This document shows, piece by piece, positions 9,898-19,991 of a stretch of DNA of 64,000 bases (position 1 is the first letter of the stretch; each line of letters starts with the position of its first letter). A program made the position numbers and the translations under genes. Origin of the DNA: Eubacteriales bacterium. GTDB lineage: Bacteria > Bacillota > Clostridia > Christensenellales > Aristaeellaceae. The stretch is from assembly GCA_028693055.1 (NCBI GenBank), contig JAQUWD010000002.1:25699-89698 (forward strand), in the 5' to 3' direction. A model generated the notes under the pieces. The model saw nothing but the letters and a program-made list of their open reading frames with translations, was not told where the DNA came from and searched no databases.

Positions 9898-10281
9898 CTA
9901 CAGGATGTTTTCCCAATGTGGAAAGTCGCTGCTTTCCACATCGCCCAGCGCATCCTCCAATTGGTCCAGCGCTCGCAGCGCCTCATCCTCCCAGCCGTAT
10001 TCCAACGCGGAGCCAAGCTCCACCATAGCTGTGGATACCGCGCGCGTATGGTGATGGCTCAAGAAGCAATTCAGCCATTTCGCATCTCCCTGCCAGCGGG
10101 CATATTGGTAGGCCTGCTCGTACGTCGCTTTCTCCCATTGGGCTTCAAGTAACAGGCTTCGAATCTGTGCGGCTCCGTCCAGATACTCCCGCGCAACGTC
10201 ACGCTGGGAAAAGTCCATCCATAGCCCTAGCCCAACGCTGACAACAGTTAAAATCACAATCAGGAGGACGGCTCTGCGCAT
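9898..10281 (-). CDS. DUF4363-like membrane-anchored protein
   Basis: N-terminal TM then helical domain; stop/start overlap (TAATG) with the upstream DUF421 gene. Confidence 0.65.
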   Translation of the reverse strand: MRRAVLLIVILTVVSVGLGLWMDFSQRDVAREYLDGAAQIRSLLLEAQWEKATYEQAYQYARWQGDAKWLNCFLSHHHTRAVSTAMVELGSALEYGWEDEALRALDQLEDALGDVESSDFPHWENIL

Positions 10282-11003
10282 TACCAGATCACCTCGTCCG
10301 GCTTGATGGCCTGCTGCCTCTCAGGCGGCTTATCTCCAAAGCCATGCACCGTCAGCAAGCCGTCGGTGTCTAAATAGCATAGCAGCACCTCTGCATAACG
10401 GTGATAGCCCAGTTTTTCAAGCACCCCTAGCAGCCACGCTTCATCCTTGCCGCAAATGGGCAGATTGCTCTTTTCCAGCCTTCCGTCCAAGATCAGCGTC
10501 AACGGTATGCCCTCATAGCCCGTATCTACCTCCATGTCTCTAGGGGTTAATGGACGTTGCTGTGACAGGGGAAATACGCTGAGCTTGCCGCTGGTTTCCA
10601 TAATAGCCGTACCCACATCCGTGGGCGTGAGCACGCCGCCGGTGCGCAGCTCCTCCAGCAGGTCATTAAGGTTAAAGTAAAGCTGACGCAATGCGTGGTG
10701 GTTAATTTTTCCCCGGCTGATAATCACCGTGGGTCTGCCGCTGAAAAAAGCCCGCATTCGTTGACTTTTCAGGGACAGCAGGGAGAACGCTTGGTGCAGC
10801 ACAATGAGGGCCATCATAGGCACCACGCCTCGCCACAGGGGCGTGTCCAAGCTTTCCATGGGCGTAGCGGCTAAGTCGGCAATCATGATGGCGATTACTA
10901 GCTCAAAGGGCTGCAGCTGTCCCACCTGACGCTTGCCCATCAGCCGCAGCGTCACCACCGCCACGCAGACCAAAATGACGCTTCGAATGAGGATTGTCAG
11001 CAT
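10281..11003 (-). CDS. DUF421 (YetF-like) membrane protein
   Basis: MLTILIRSVILVCVAVVTLRLMGKRQVGQLQPFELVIAIMIADLAATPMESLDTPLWRGVVPMM is the DUF421 signature. Confidence 0.9.
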   Translation of the reverse strand: MLTILIRSVILVCVAVVTLRLMGKRQVGQLQPFELVIAIMIADLAATPMESLDTPLWRGVVPMMALIVLHQAFSLLSLKSQRMRAFFSGRPTVIISRGKINHHALRQLYFNLNDLLEELRTGGVLTPTDVGTAIMETSGKLSVFPLSQQRPLTPRDMEVDTGYEGIPLTLILDGRLEKSNLPICGKDEAWLLGVLEKLGYHRYAEVLLCYLDTDGLLTVHGFGDKPPERQQAIKPDEVIW

Positions 11004-11006
11004 TTT

Positions 11007-11576
11007 TTACGATTCCACGCTTTCCAGCCATTGCTCCATTTCCTCCGGAGTGGAAAAGCCCACTCCGGCGTCCAGTTCCTCCTGAATCGCCGCCGGCAAG
11101 GAACGCAGGTCGATCTCCAACTCGTTAATCAAAGCCAGCGCATCGCCATACTTGTTCTGAAAGACGCACAGCTTGCCCGCGCCGTTTGGCATCAGCACCA
11201 TGTGGTCGGGGCAGAAGATATCGGGCTGCTGCTCCATTTTAATGATTTTTGGGGAAAACTCGGTAATCTGCCATTCCTCGTACAGCGGCTGCACCTCCTC
11301 CAACGTTTTGCCGTACAGCTCCACGGGAGCGGTTACCCGACGGGTAACGACGTGCTCGCAGCGGGTATAGGTCAAGGTTTGGAACAGCTCCGCGCCGTCC
11401 GCTACCTTCACCTGCTCTCCGGCGGCTACATTGGCCGCGTCTGTTTCACCGGGCGCGGCGCTCCGGGATGGGAGTAACAGCGTCACCGCTACCACCACAA
11501 GCAGCACGGCAGCGCACATCAGCAGAAGAGAATTGTTTTTTTTCAACGGGTTTCGTTCGTCGCGTTCATTGTTCAT
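11007..11576 (-). CDS. BofC C-terminal domain-like membrane-anchored protein
   Basis: N-terminal TM; CEHVVTRRVTAPVELYGKTLEEVQPLYEEWQITEFSPKIIKMEQQPDIFCPDHMVLMPNGAGKLCVFQNKYGD resembles clostridial BofC C-terminal domains. Confidence 0.7.
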   Translation of the reverse strand: MNNERDERNPLKKNNSLLLMCAAVLLVVVAVTLLLPSRSAAPGETDAANVAAGEQVKVADGAELFQTLTYTRCEHVVTRRVTAPVELYGKTLEEVQPLYEEWQITEFSPKIIKMEQQPDIFCPDHMVLMPNGAGKLCVFQNKYGDALALINELEIDLRSLPAAIQEELDAGVGFSTPEEMEQWLESVES

Positions 11577-11751
11577 ACAAAGCGCTCCTTTATATAGACG
11601 GATACGTCTAGTATGGCCGAGCTATGTAAATTTATCACAGAAAAAGCAACAGAATGCAGCTGGACGCGCTTGTGTTGTTGAGCTATAATGTGTCTGCAAG
11701 TAACAGAGAGAATCCAACGAACATTCTAACATAAGGAAGGAAAACAATCGT

Positions 11752-13029
11752 ATGGCTCTTCAATCGAATTATTTAGATTGGCGGGAACAAATCCCGGTGC
11801 AGGAATCCTATGACGTCATCGTGGCAGGAGGCGGGCTTAGCGGCGTGGCCGCTGCGTTATCGGCAGCCCGCATGGGGCGAAAAGTGCTGCTGCTGGAGCG
11901 GAGCGCCATGCTGGGCGGCCTTGCCACTCAAGGGCTGGTAAACCTTTGGGTACCGCTTTGCAACGGCCGTGGTCGGCAGATTATCAAAGGCATGGCTGAG
12001 GAGCTGCTTCGGCTGTCCATCCGCTACGGCTTTGATACTTTGCCGGAGGAGTGGCGGAACGGCGAACCGGCACAGCCAACCAAAGTGCGGTATACCACCA
12101 ACTTTTCTATTGGTATATTTGCGCTCTCTTTGCTGGAAATTTTAAAGGAAAACCAAGTGACCCTCTGCTATGATGCGGTAGCCAGCCAACCTGTGATGGA
12201 AAAAGGCCACTGCCGAGGCGTTATCGTGCAAAGCAAGTCTGGCCGCGGCTTCTACCCCTGCAGCGTGGTCGTCGACGCTACGGGAGACGCAGACCTGCTA
12301 GCCCGAGCCCAGGTACCCTGCTTTGTAGGCGGTAATTACTTCACCACTTATGGCGAAGGCATTGATGTGGAGCATTGCCGCGAGGTAGCCCGTACCGGCA
12401 AAATCCACGACGCTTATTATTGGATGATGGGCGGAACGGCCAATCTGTATGGTAAGAATCATCCGGAAGGCATGCCGCTCTTTCATGGCACTACGCTGGA
12501 GGGGGTTAACGAGTTTCTCCAAACCAACCAGCAAGCGTTGCTAGACGGCTTGAAAGCCCAGGACCGTAACAAGCGAGATCTCCATCTGCTGCCGGGTATG
12601 GCGCAAATGCGCACCACCCGCTGCATTGAAGGGAACCACACCCTAACCACAGCCGATCAATACCGGCATTTTTCCGATTCCGTCGGCGCAATCTGCGATT
12701 TTGATCAACGGGACGTCCTTTACGAGGTTCCTTATGGCACGCTGTACCATCCCGCCTTTGACAATTTTCTCACCTGCGGGCGCTCCGCGTCGGCGCAGGG
12801 ATATGCGTGGGATGTGCTGCGGGTCATTCCTCCCGCCGTCTTAACGGGTCAGGCTGCCGGCGTTGCCGCCGCCTTGGCGGCTGAGGGGGGAGTTGGAACG
12901 CCGGAGGTGGACGTGGGAAAGCTACAGGAGCGTCTGACCCAAACCGGGGTGATCATCCATTTTGAGGATGGCTGGGTTCCCACCCAACCCAAGGAGGACA
13001 GCGACGCGCATATGGAAAGCCACCTGTGA
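11752..13029 (+). CDS. FAD-dependent oxidoreductase (FAD_oxidored family)
   Basis: YDVIVAGGGLSGVAAALSAARMGRKVLLLERSAMLGGLATQGLVNLW and VVDATGDADLLARA. Confidence 0.9.
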   Translation: MALQSNYLDWREQIPVQESYDVIVAGGGLSGVAAALSAARMGRKVLLLERSAMLGGLATQGLVNLWVPLCNGRGRQIIKGMAEELLRLSIRYGFDTLPEEWRNGEPAQPTKVRYTTNFSIGIFALSLLEILKENQVTLCYDAVASQPVMEKGHCRGVIVQSKSGRGFYPCSVVVDATGDADLLARAQVPCFVGGNYFTTYGEGIDVEHCREVARTGKIHDAYYWMMGGTANLYGKNHPEGMPLFHGTTLEGVNEFLQTNQQALLDGLKAQDRNKRDLHLLPGMAQMRTTRCIEGNHTLTTADQYRHFSDSVGAICDFDQRDVLYEVPYGTLYHPAFDNFLTCGRSASAQGYAWDVLRVIPPAVLTGQAAGVAAALAAEGGVGTPEVDVGKLQERLTQTGVIIHFEDGWVPTQPKEDSDAHMESHL

Positions 13030-13059
13030 GTGTTGACGATTTTCTAAGAGAATAGAACA

Positions 13060-13093
13060 AAGGCCGCAGCACTTGAAATAGTGTCGCGGCCTT
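13060..13093. terminator. Hairpin between convergent genes
   Basis: AAGGCCGC...GCGGCCTT stem with extra CACT/AGTG pairing; lies between the FAD (+) and YhcN-like (-) stops. Confidence 0.65.
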
Positions 13094-13123
13094 CGTTGAT
13101 GGTTCAAGACAAGCGGTTTTCCA

Positions 13124-13687
13124 TTACCCTTGAGCGGGTGCGTTAGCATTATTGTCGGTTCCAGCTAAATCCAACAGCTGGGTTTGCAGCTGCTCAAAGG
13201 TGATGTCCTGATTGGCAAGCTTTTGGCGCAAATCCACAAGCTTCTGGTAGGTGGCCTCGTCGTCCTTTACATGTACGGTAGTGACGGACTTGTTCATGGC
13301 TTCTACCCGGGCCTGCACCATTTCGGTCAAGCGGTCGGTTAAGCCGCCCTGATACTGGGTATCATACTGTACGCCCACCACCGCGATGGTGCCGGCAACG
13401 ATGGCTTCAGCGGATTGAAGCTCGGAGAGCTTTTCCACCTCCTGCGAAACCTCGTCGCTCACCCGTTGCGCGTCCTCCACCGTATTAACGCCCGCGTTAG
13501 CCGAGGGCGCTATGGATACAGTGGGAGCGGTGGTATCGGTTGCCATGGGGGATGTGCTGGGCATCATCGACGGTGATGCGCTGGGGCTGGGACTGGGGCT
13601 GGGCATGGTATCTGCGTTGCTGGCGCATGCGGTGAACAGTCCCAGTCCCATTAGGGAGATCACCAAGAGAATCCAAATCTTTTTCAA
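13124..13687 (-). CDS. YhcN/YlaJ-like sporulation lipoprotein
   Basis: Lipobox LGLFTAC, Ser/Pro linker, YhcN-like domain (AIVAGTIAVVGVQYD...LTEMVQARVEAMNKSVTTVHV). Start is probably TTG 13687, with AGGAGG upstream. Confidence 0.75.
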   Translation of the reverse strand: MKKIWILLVISLMGLGLFTACASNADTMPSPSPSPSASPSMMPSTSPMATDTTAPTVSIAPSANAGVNTVEDAQRVSDEVSQEVEKLSELQSAEAIVAGTIAVVGVQYDTQYQGGLTDRLTEMVQARVEAMNKSVTTVHVKDDEATYQKLVDLRQKLANQDITFEQLQTQLLDLAGTDNNANAPAQG

Positions 13688-13777
13688 AGCTGTTCGCCTC
13701 CTCGCGGCTATTGTGTGCAGAAGCAAGGAGGCGTATTTGCGACAATCCTTCCCATAAAGAGCGGTTTTTTCAAGTCT

Positions 13778-15154
13778 TTATTTCGCAAGCATTGGCAAGC
13801 TGGCGGCAGCCACGCTCTGGCCCACACGGCGGCTTTTTTCGTCGGGCAGGTTCACCAGCATTTTTAGATCGGGATACTCGGTATTCAGCACCTCCTGCGC
13901 TTTGCCAAGCACCAGATCGCCGCCCTCGCCGCTGGTGACGCGGCCCATGAGCAGCACATGGTTAATGTTGTAAAACATTGCATAAAAGGCCAGCGTATAG
14001 CCAAGATATACGCCAATGGTTTCGTAGATTTTGCGGGCGTTTTCATTGCCGCGCTCCATTTCGCCCTGTACAACCTTTAGCTTTTCAGCAGGCGAAAGCT
14101 TCTCGTCCAGCTTAATTCCTGCGGCGGGCGCCAGCTTAATGACCGCATCCTGAGAGAAATATTTGACGCCGCAGCCAATATCGCCGCTCCATTCGTCCAT
14201 CATGGCGGCGGCGGAAAGATCGCAGGGCACAAAGGCTAGCTCGTTCAGCCATCCGGTGATGTTGCCGTCCATGTCCACATAGCCGCCGGCCTCGCTGGTG
14301 CCCATGGCAATGCCCAAAATACCATTGGCATTCAGGCTCATCGCACCGGCTAACGCGGTCACATCGCCGTCGTTGCAGACTACCAGAGGCACGTCGCCAA
14401 TTTCCTTGGCTGCGCGAATGTAGATATCCTTGACGTACTTCTCATAATCCTCTTCCCCAACCTTGAGGAACAAAGACGCGTTCATGGTCTGATTGTTGAT
14501 GTAAACCCCCGCGGAGCTTACGCCGATAGCGTCTACCCGGGGCATATGGGAGGCGGCGGTTTTCATGGCGCTCAAAATGCCTTCATAATGATAGGCCGGG
14601 TCGCTGGTGATTTTGGGAAACCACACAACCTCCTCGCTGTACACGCTTTTCCCGTCAATAACGGCGCTGACCTTACGGTCGCTGCCGCCCGCGTCAAAGC
14701 CAATGCGGCAGCCCTCCAAATGGCGGCCAACCGGCGCGGCGGCGTCCTTCTTTTTAGGCGCTTCGGCAATGGTCTGTGCATAGCATACTTCAAAAGCGTG
14801 TTCATATACGCGGGCCATAAATTTCGCGTCGAATTCATGCTTGCCGCCCATGCGGTACTGCTCCTTTATCCCCTCGTAGACGGCTTTACTGCCCGCGATG
14901 GTTGCTCGGAAGCCGCCGTATACCCAAATCATGGTTTTCAGCATCCGCTCCGCCATATGGATATTGCCTTCATCATCCTTGCCATCGGGATAAATCCACA
15001 GATCAAAGGTAGAGACAAGGCCGTCGTTGCGCTCCAGCGCGAGGCGAATTTGATTGCCGCCCGCCTTGCAGGCCGCCTCCTGAAACTCCATCAGCTCCTG
15101 ATAGATGGGGCTAAAGCTGGGATCCAAAGGTGCGGGAATTTTTAAGTAACTCAT
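13778..15154 (-). CDS. ROK family protein, non-canonical, with long N-terminal extension
   Basis: ROK/ASKHA-like C-terminal two-thirds (CRIGFDAGGSDRKVSAVIDG...DAIGVSSAGVYINN...VVCNDGDVTALAGAMSLNANGILGIAMGTSEAGGYVDMDG). Confidence 0.75.
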   Translation of the reverse strand: MSYLKIPAPLDPSFSPIYQELMEFQEAACKAGGNQIRLALERNDGLVSTFDLWIYPDGKDDEGNIHMAERMLKTMIWVYGGFRATIAGSKAVYEGIKEQYRMGGKHEFDAKFMARVYEHAFEVCYAQTIAEAPKKKDAAAPVGRHLEGCRIGFDAGGSDRKVSAVIDGKSVYSEEVVWFPKITSDPAYHYEGILSAMKTAASHMPRVDAIGVSSAGVYINNQTMNASLFLKVGEEDYEKYVKDIYIRAAKEIGDVPLVVCNDGDVTALAGAMSLNANGILGIAMGTSEAGGYVDMDGNITGWLNELAFVPCDLSAAAMMDEWSGDIGCGVKYFSQDAVIKLAPAAGIKLDEKLSPAEKLKVVQGEMERGNENARKIYETIGVYLGYTLAFYAMFYNINHVLLMGRVTSGEGGDLVLGKAQEVLNTEYPDLKMLVNLPDEKSRRVGQSVAAASLPMLAK

Positions 15155-15332
15155 GAAAACGTCCTCCTTGCGAGCTGCTGTATTTGTACATTACGTATTA
15201 CGCTAAACGTACTTTGTGGCAACGATCTTGATTATATCGTATTGTTTTTCATTTGTCCATATGCAGTTTGGCGGAAGCACTGTGCCTTTGAGAAAACGGC
15301 AATCCCCCGCTAAATCCCTTGCCTTCTCCCCG

Positions 15333-15361
15333 TTGACAAAGAGCGAGGAACTGATTATACT
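15333..15361 (+). promoter_or_regulatory. Predicted sigma-A promoter of xylAB
   Basis: TTGACA (15333-15338), 17-nt spacer, TATACT (15356-15361). Confidence 0.85.
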
Positions 15362-15376
15362 ACTATCATCCATCGT

Positions 15377-15392
15377 GTGTGCACGTGCACAC
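15377..15392. promoter_or_regulatory. Operator-like perfect palindrome GTGTGCACGTGCACAC
   Basis: 16-bp perfect inverted repeat with central CG, just downstream of the predicted transcription start (about 15368) of xylA. Confidence 0.75.
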
Positions 15393-15441
15393 GTCCATAT
15401 CAAAGCCAAAATGGACATTCAAATTGAAGGAGGCCATTCTG

Positions 15442-16767
15442 ATGAAAGAAATTTTCAGCAACCTGCCCAAGGTATGTTACGAGGGGCCCAAGTCCCAAAA
15501 CCCACTGGCTTTCAAATACTACGATCCCGAACGGATCGTCATGGGCAAAACCATGAAGGAGCACCTCCATTTCTCCATGGCATGGTGGCACAACCTCTGC
15601 GCTACCGGCGTGGATATGTTCGGGGCAGGCACGGCGGACAAGACCTTCGGCGCGGCTCCCGGTACCATGGAGCACGCCAAGGCAAAGGTAGACGCAGGCT
15701 TTGAATTCATGGAAAAGCTGGGAATCCGCTACTTTTGCTTTCACGATGTGGATTTGGTACCCGAAGCCCCTACGCTAAAAGAAACCAACGCACGCCTGGA
15801 TGAAATAACGGATTACATCAAGCAAAAGATGGAGGGTAAGGATATCCATTGTCTGTGGGGCACCGCCAACATGTTTGGCAATCCCCGCTTCATGAACGGC
15901 GCGGGCTCCACCAACAGCGTGGACGTGTATTGCCACGCTGCGGGCCAAATCAAAAAGGCGCTGGACTGCACCGTTAAGCTGGGCGGCGAGGGCTACGTTT
16001 TCTGGGGTGGTCGCGAGGGCTATGAAACGCTGCTGAATACCGATATGAAGTTTGAGCAGGAAAACATTGCGGCTCTGATGAAAATGGCAGTGGAATACGG
16101 CCGTTCCATCGGCTTTACCGGGGACTTCTTCATTGAGCCGAAGCCCAAGGAGCCGATGAAGCACCAGTACGACTTCGACGCGGCTACCGCCATCGGCTTT
16201 TTGCGGCAGTATGGGCTGGACAAGGATTTTAAAATGAATATCGAAGCCAACCATGCCACGCTGGCGGGGCATACCTTCCAGCATGATTTACGTGTTTCCG
16301 CCATGAACGGCATGCTTGGCTCCGTGGACGCGAACCAGGGCGATTATCTGCTGGGCTGGGATACCGACCAGTTCCCCTCCAATGTTTACGATACCACGTT
16401 ATGCATGTACGAGATTTTGAAGGCGGGCGGCCTTGCCCATGGCGGCTTGAATTTTGACGCGAAGAATCGTCGCCCCTCCTATACCTATGAGGATATGTTC
16501 CTAGGCTTTATTCTGGGCATGGATTCCTTTGCGCTGGGCCTCATCAAGGCGGCGAAGCTGATCGAGGACGGACGGCTGGACGGATTTGTGAAGGAGCGCT
16601 ACTCCTCCTACACGCAAACGGAAATCGGTCAGAAAATTCGTTCCGGCAAGGCGACCTTGGCGGAGTGCGCCGCCATCGCTGAAAAAAATGGCGCGCCCGC
16701 GCTGCCCGGCAGCGGCAGGCAGGAATATTTGGAATCGTTGTTGAACACCATTATGTTCACTGATTGA
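15442..16767 (+). CDS. xylA: Xylose isomerase
   Basis: [89 protein letters not shown]. Start refined to 15442 with GGAGG upstream. Confidence 0.98.
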   Translation: MKEIFSNLPKVCYEGPKSQNPLAFKYYDPERIVMGKTMKEHLHFSMAWWHNLCATGVDMFGAGTADKTFGAAPGTMEHAKAKVDAGFEFMEKLGIRYFCFHDVDLVPEAPTLKETNARLDEITDYIKQKMEGKDIHCLWGTANMFGNPRFMNGAGSTNSVDVYCHAAGQIKKALDCTVKLGGEGYVFWGGREGYETLLNTDMKFEQENIAALMKMAVEYGRSIGFTGDFFIEPKPKEPMKHQYDFDAATAIGFLRQYGLDKDFKMNIEANHATLAGHTFQHDLRVSAMNGMLGSVDANQGDYLLGWDTDQFPSNVYDTTLCMYEILKAGGLAHGGLNFDAKNRRPSYTYEDMFLGFILGMDSFALGLIKAAKLIEDGRLDGFVKERYSSYTQTEIGQKIRSGKATLAECAAIAEKNGAPALPGSGRQEYLESLLNTIMFTD

Positions 16768-16801
16768 TCGACCCGTCAACAAAAGAAATGAGGTGTTTTC
16801 C

Positions 16802-18328
16802 ATGAGCGAAAAATATCTTGTGGGAATCGACCTTGGCACCAGCGGCACCAAAACCGTCCTGTTTCGGCAGGATGGCAGCGTTGTCAGCTCGGCCACGGCA
16901 GAATATCCCATGGTTCAACCCCAAAACGGCTGGGCAGAGCAAGACCCGGACGACTGGTGGGACGCGGCGGTTTCCACCTTGAACCGGGTGCTAACCCAAA
17001 GCGGCGTTAACCCGTCGGAGATAGCGGGAATCGGCATTTCTGGGCAAATGCACGGCTTGGTCATGCTGGATAAGGACGGACGGCCTCTGCGCTCCTCCAT
17101 TATCTGGTGCGATCAGCGCACCGCCGCCGAATGTGAAGAAATCACGGCGCGGGTAGGCGCGCAGCGGCTGATCGAAATTACCGCCAATCCGGCTCTCACC
17201 GGCTTTACGGCGGGTAAAATTCTATGGGTCAGAAAGCATCAGCCGGAAATTTACGAAAAGTGCCGCCATATTTTGTTGCCCAAGGACTATGTACGCTATC
17301 GTCTTACCGGGGCGTATGCGACGGAGGTCAGCGACGCCAGCGGCATGCAGCTATTGGATGTGCCCAAGCGCCAATGGAGCGCCGAGGTGCTGGAAAAGCT
17401 GGAAATTGATCCCTCTTTGCTGGGGAAGGTATATGAAAGCTGCGAAGTAACCGGCACTGTGACCAAGGATGCGGCTGAAGCCACCGGCCTTGCAGCGGGT
17501 ACGCCCGTGGTGGGCGGCGCGGGCGACAATGCCGCCGCCGCTGTAGGCACCGGCGTGGTAGCCGACGGACGGGCTTTTTCCACCATCGGCACCTCCGGCG
17601 TGGTGTTCGCCCATACCGACAAGCTGTCCATCGACCCCAAGGGACGGGTGCACACCTTCTGCTGCGCCGTGCCCGGCGCTTGGCATGTCATGGGCGTAAC
17701 GCAAGCGGCTGGCCTGAGCCTAAAGTGGTTCCGGGACACCTTCTGCGACGGGGAGAGAAGCGTAGCCGAAGCCATGGGCTGCGACCCCTATGTGATCATG
17801 ACGGAGGAAGCTTCCCGCAGTCCCATTGGAGCAAACCGTTTGTTTTACCTGCCCTACCTGATGGGCGAGCGTACGCCCCATCTGGACCCCGACTGCCGGG
17901 GTGTATTCTTCGGCCTGTCCGCTATGCATACCAAGCGGGATCTGATTCGCGCCGTCATGGAGGGCGTAACCTATTCTATGAACGATTGCCTCAACGTGCT
18001 GGGCGAGATGGGCGTAAGGCCGGAACGCCTGCTGGCCTGCGGCGGCGGCGGCAGGAGCGCCTTCTGGCGGCAAATGCTGGCCGATGTGATGAATTGCCCC
18101 GTTTGCACCGCGCAAAGCAGCGAGGGCCCCGCGCTGGGCGTTGCCATTCTGGCAGGAGCGGGCACAGGCCTATATTCCAGCGTCAAGGAAGCCTGTGATC
18201 AGATGATCCAAGTAAACGCTCCCCAATCGCCCAACCCGGACAGCGTCCAAGCCTACGCGAAGAAGTACGAGGTTTACCGTTCTTTATACCCGGATATGAA
18301 GGAAGCCTTCAAGCGCTTGGCGAACTAA
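16802..18328 (+). CDS. xylB: Xylulokinase
   Basis: YLVGIDLGTSGTKTVLF...NGWAEQDPDDWW...GISGQMHGLVMLD, FGGY kinase family, directly after xylA. Confidence 0.96.
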   Translation: MSEKYLVGIDLGTSGTKTVLFRQDGSVVSSATAEYPMVQPQNGWAEQDPDDWWDAAVSTLNRVLTQSGVNPSEIAGIGISGQMHGLVMLDKDGRPLRSSIIWCDQRTAAECEEITARVGAQRLIEITANPALTGFTAGKILWVRKHQPEIYEKCRHILLPKDYVRYRLTGAYATEVSDASGMQLLDVPKRQWSAEVLEKLEIDPSLLGKVYESCEVTGTVTKDAAEATGLAAGTPVVGGAGDNAAAAVGTGVVADGRAFSTIGTSGVVFAHTDKLSIDPKGRVHTFCCAVPGAWHVMGVTQAAGLSLKWFRDTFCDGERSVAEAMGCDPYVIMTEEASRSPIGANRLFYLPYLMGERTPHLDPDCRGVFFGLSAMHTKRDLIRAVMEGVTYSMNDCLNVLGEMGVRPERLLACGGGGRSAFWRQMLADVMNCPVCTAQSSEGPALGVAILAGAGTGLYSSVKEACDQMIQVNAPQSPNPDSVQAYAKKYEVYRSLYPDMKEAFKRLAN

Positions 18329-18342
18329 AAGAATAACGTGAT

Positions 18343-18382
18343 AAAAGGCTGTCGCGGCTTTCGCCACGCGACGGCTTTTTGC
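18343..18382 (+). terminator. Rho-independent terminator after xylB
   Basis: CTGTCGCG...CGCGACGG stem followed by TTTTT. Confidence 0.75.
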
Positions 18383-18407
18383 TTGGAAGAAACAAAGGGG
18401 GAGCGGT

Positions 18408-18854
18408 ATGCACCTGTGGGTGGACGCGGACGCCTGCCCGGTAACGGACGTGGCGATTCAAACGGCGGGCAGCCTTCATATATCGGTTACATTGGTGTGC
18501 GACGACGCCCATCGGATGGAGCGGGCGGGCGCAGAAACGATCATCGTGTCCAAGGGGGCGGACAGCGCAGATTTTGCGCTGGTTAACCGTATCCATCCGG
18601 GGGACGTGGTGGTTACGCAGGATTATGGCTTGGCCGCCATGTGCTTAGCCCGGGGAGCCGTAGCGCTCCATCAGGACGGCTATGTGTATGACGAGCATAA
18701 TATCGACAGTCTGCTAGCCATGCGCCATCTATCTCGAAAAGCACGGATGGCTGGCCAGCGAACCAAAGGCCCGGCAAAGCGAAAGCCCGAGCAGGACGAG
18801 CGCTTTCGGCAGACTTTGACAGCCGTACTCAGGCAGACAGCAGCGGAGCGGTAA
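18408..18854 (+). CDS. YaiI/YqxD family protein (DUF188)
   Basis: MHLWVDADACPVTDVAIQTA...DSADFALVNRIHPGDVVVTQDYGLAAMCLARGA signature. Confidence 0.93.
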   Translation: MHLWVDADACPVTDVAIQTAGSLHISVTLVCDDAHRMERAGAETIIVSKGADSADFALVNRIHPGDVVVTQDYGLAAMCLARGAVALHQDGYVYDEHNIDSLLAMRHLSRKARMAGQRTKGPAKRKPEQDERFRQTLTAVLRQTAAER

Positions 18855-18921
18855 GCCTTTGGAAAAATGCTTTCGATTCCATAGGAACGGATCAGAAAAA
18901 CCATAACGGGAGGCGTTTCAA

Positions 18922-19986
18922 GTGAAATGGGTAAAAGGATTGGGAAAACTGCTGGCGGTAGTGGCGATTGTAGCCGTCGTTGTAGCCGTCGGCCTGCTGG
19001 GGTACCTGAGCCTGATAGAGTATCAGCCGGAGGCCGTAGAGCCGCTGGAAATAAGTGTTGCCGCCCAGCACACAGCCGTTAAGGTAGGAGACGCTTTAAA
19101 AGTAATCAGCTTTAACACCGGCTACGGCGGCCTGGACCGCACCGAGGACTTCTTTATGGACGGCGGCAAGGCCGTTTCCACGGGAAACAAGGAGCAGGTT
19201 GAGCAGAATCTGGCTGGAATCCTCAGCGCGCTAAACGCGCAGGAAGCGCAGATCTATCTTTTACAGGAGGTGGACAAGGATTCCGCCCGTACCTTCTCCA
19301 TCGATCAAGGGGAGTACTACCGCCATGGCCTATCGCTGAATACTGCGTTTGCTTATAACTATCGCTGCCAATTTGTGCCCTATCCGTGGCCGCCGATCGG
19401 CAAAGTAAACAGCGGCGTTCTCACCATGACCCAGCTGGCTGTGACCGAGGCTGAACGGGACAGCCTGCCCGTACCCTTTTCATGGCCCCTGAGAATCGCC
19501 AATCTGAAACGCTGCCTGCTCATTGAGCGGGTGCCTGTAGAAGGGACGGATCGAGAGCTGGTTATCATCAACCTTCATTTGGAGGCCTATGACGACGGTC
19601 AGGGCAAGGCGGCGCAGACGGCGCAGCTGATGAACATCATCCAGACCGAGTACAGCAAGGGTAACTACGTCATTGCCGGAGGCGATTTTAACCAAACCTT
19701 CGAGGGGGTGCGGCAGATCGGGGCCAGCCAAGAGGGCAAATGGCAGCCCGGCCAGCTAGCAAACAGCGAGCTGCCCTCCGGCGCGCGCTACGTATTTGAT
19801 AGCTCCACGCCAAGCTGCCGCTCGCTGGATCAACCCTACACCGGGGATCGTGAGAATTTTGTTTTCTATGTGATTGATGGGTTCATCATTACGGATAACC
19901 TTAAGCTACAGCATGTGGAAACCATTGATTTGAACTTCCAAAACTCCGATCATAACCCAGTTATGATGCAGGTGGAGCTACTCTAA
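18922..19986 (+). CDS. Endonuclease/exonuclease/phosphatase family protein, membrane anchored
   Basis: N-terminal TM; KVISFNTGYGGL...YLLQEVD...VIAGGDFNQTF...FQNSDHNPVMMQV. Confidence 0.88.
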   Translation: MKWVKGLGKLLAVVAIVAVVVAVGLLGYLSLIEYQPEAVEPLEISVAAQHTAVKVGDALKVISFNTGYGGLDRTEDFFMDGGKAVSTGNKEQVEQNLAGILSALNAQEAQIYLLQEVDKDSARTFSIDQGEYYRHGLSLNTAFAYNYRCQFVPYPWPPIGKVNSGVLTMTQLAVTEAERDSLPVPFSWPLRIANLKRCLLIERVPVEGTDRELVIINLHLEAYDDGQGKAAQTAQLMNIIQTEYSKGNYVIAGGDFNQTFEGVRQIGASQEGKWQPGQLANSELPSGARYVFDSSTPSCRSLDQPYTGDRENFVFYVIDGFIITDNLKLQHVETIDLNFQNSDHNPVMMQVELL

Positions 19987-19991
19987 TCCTT

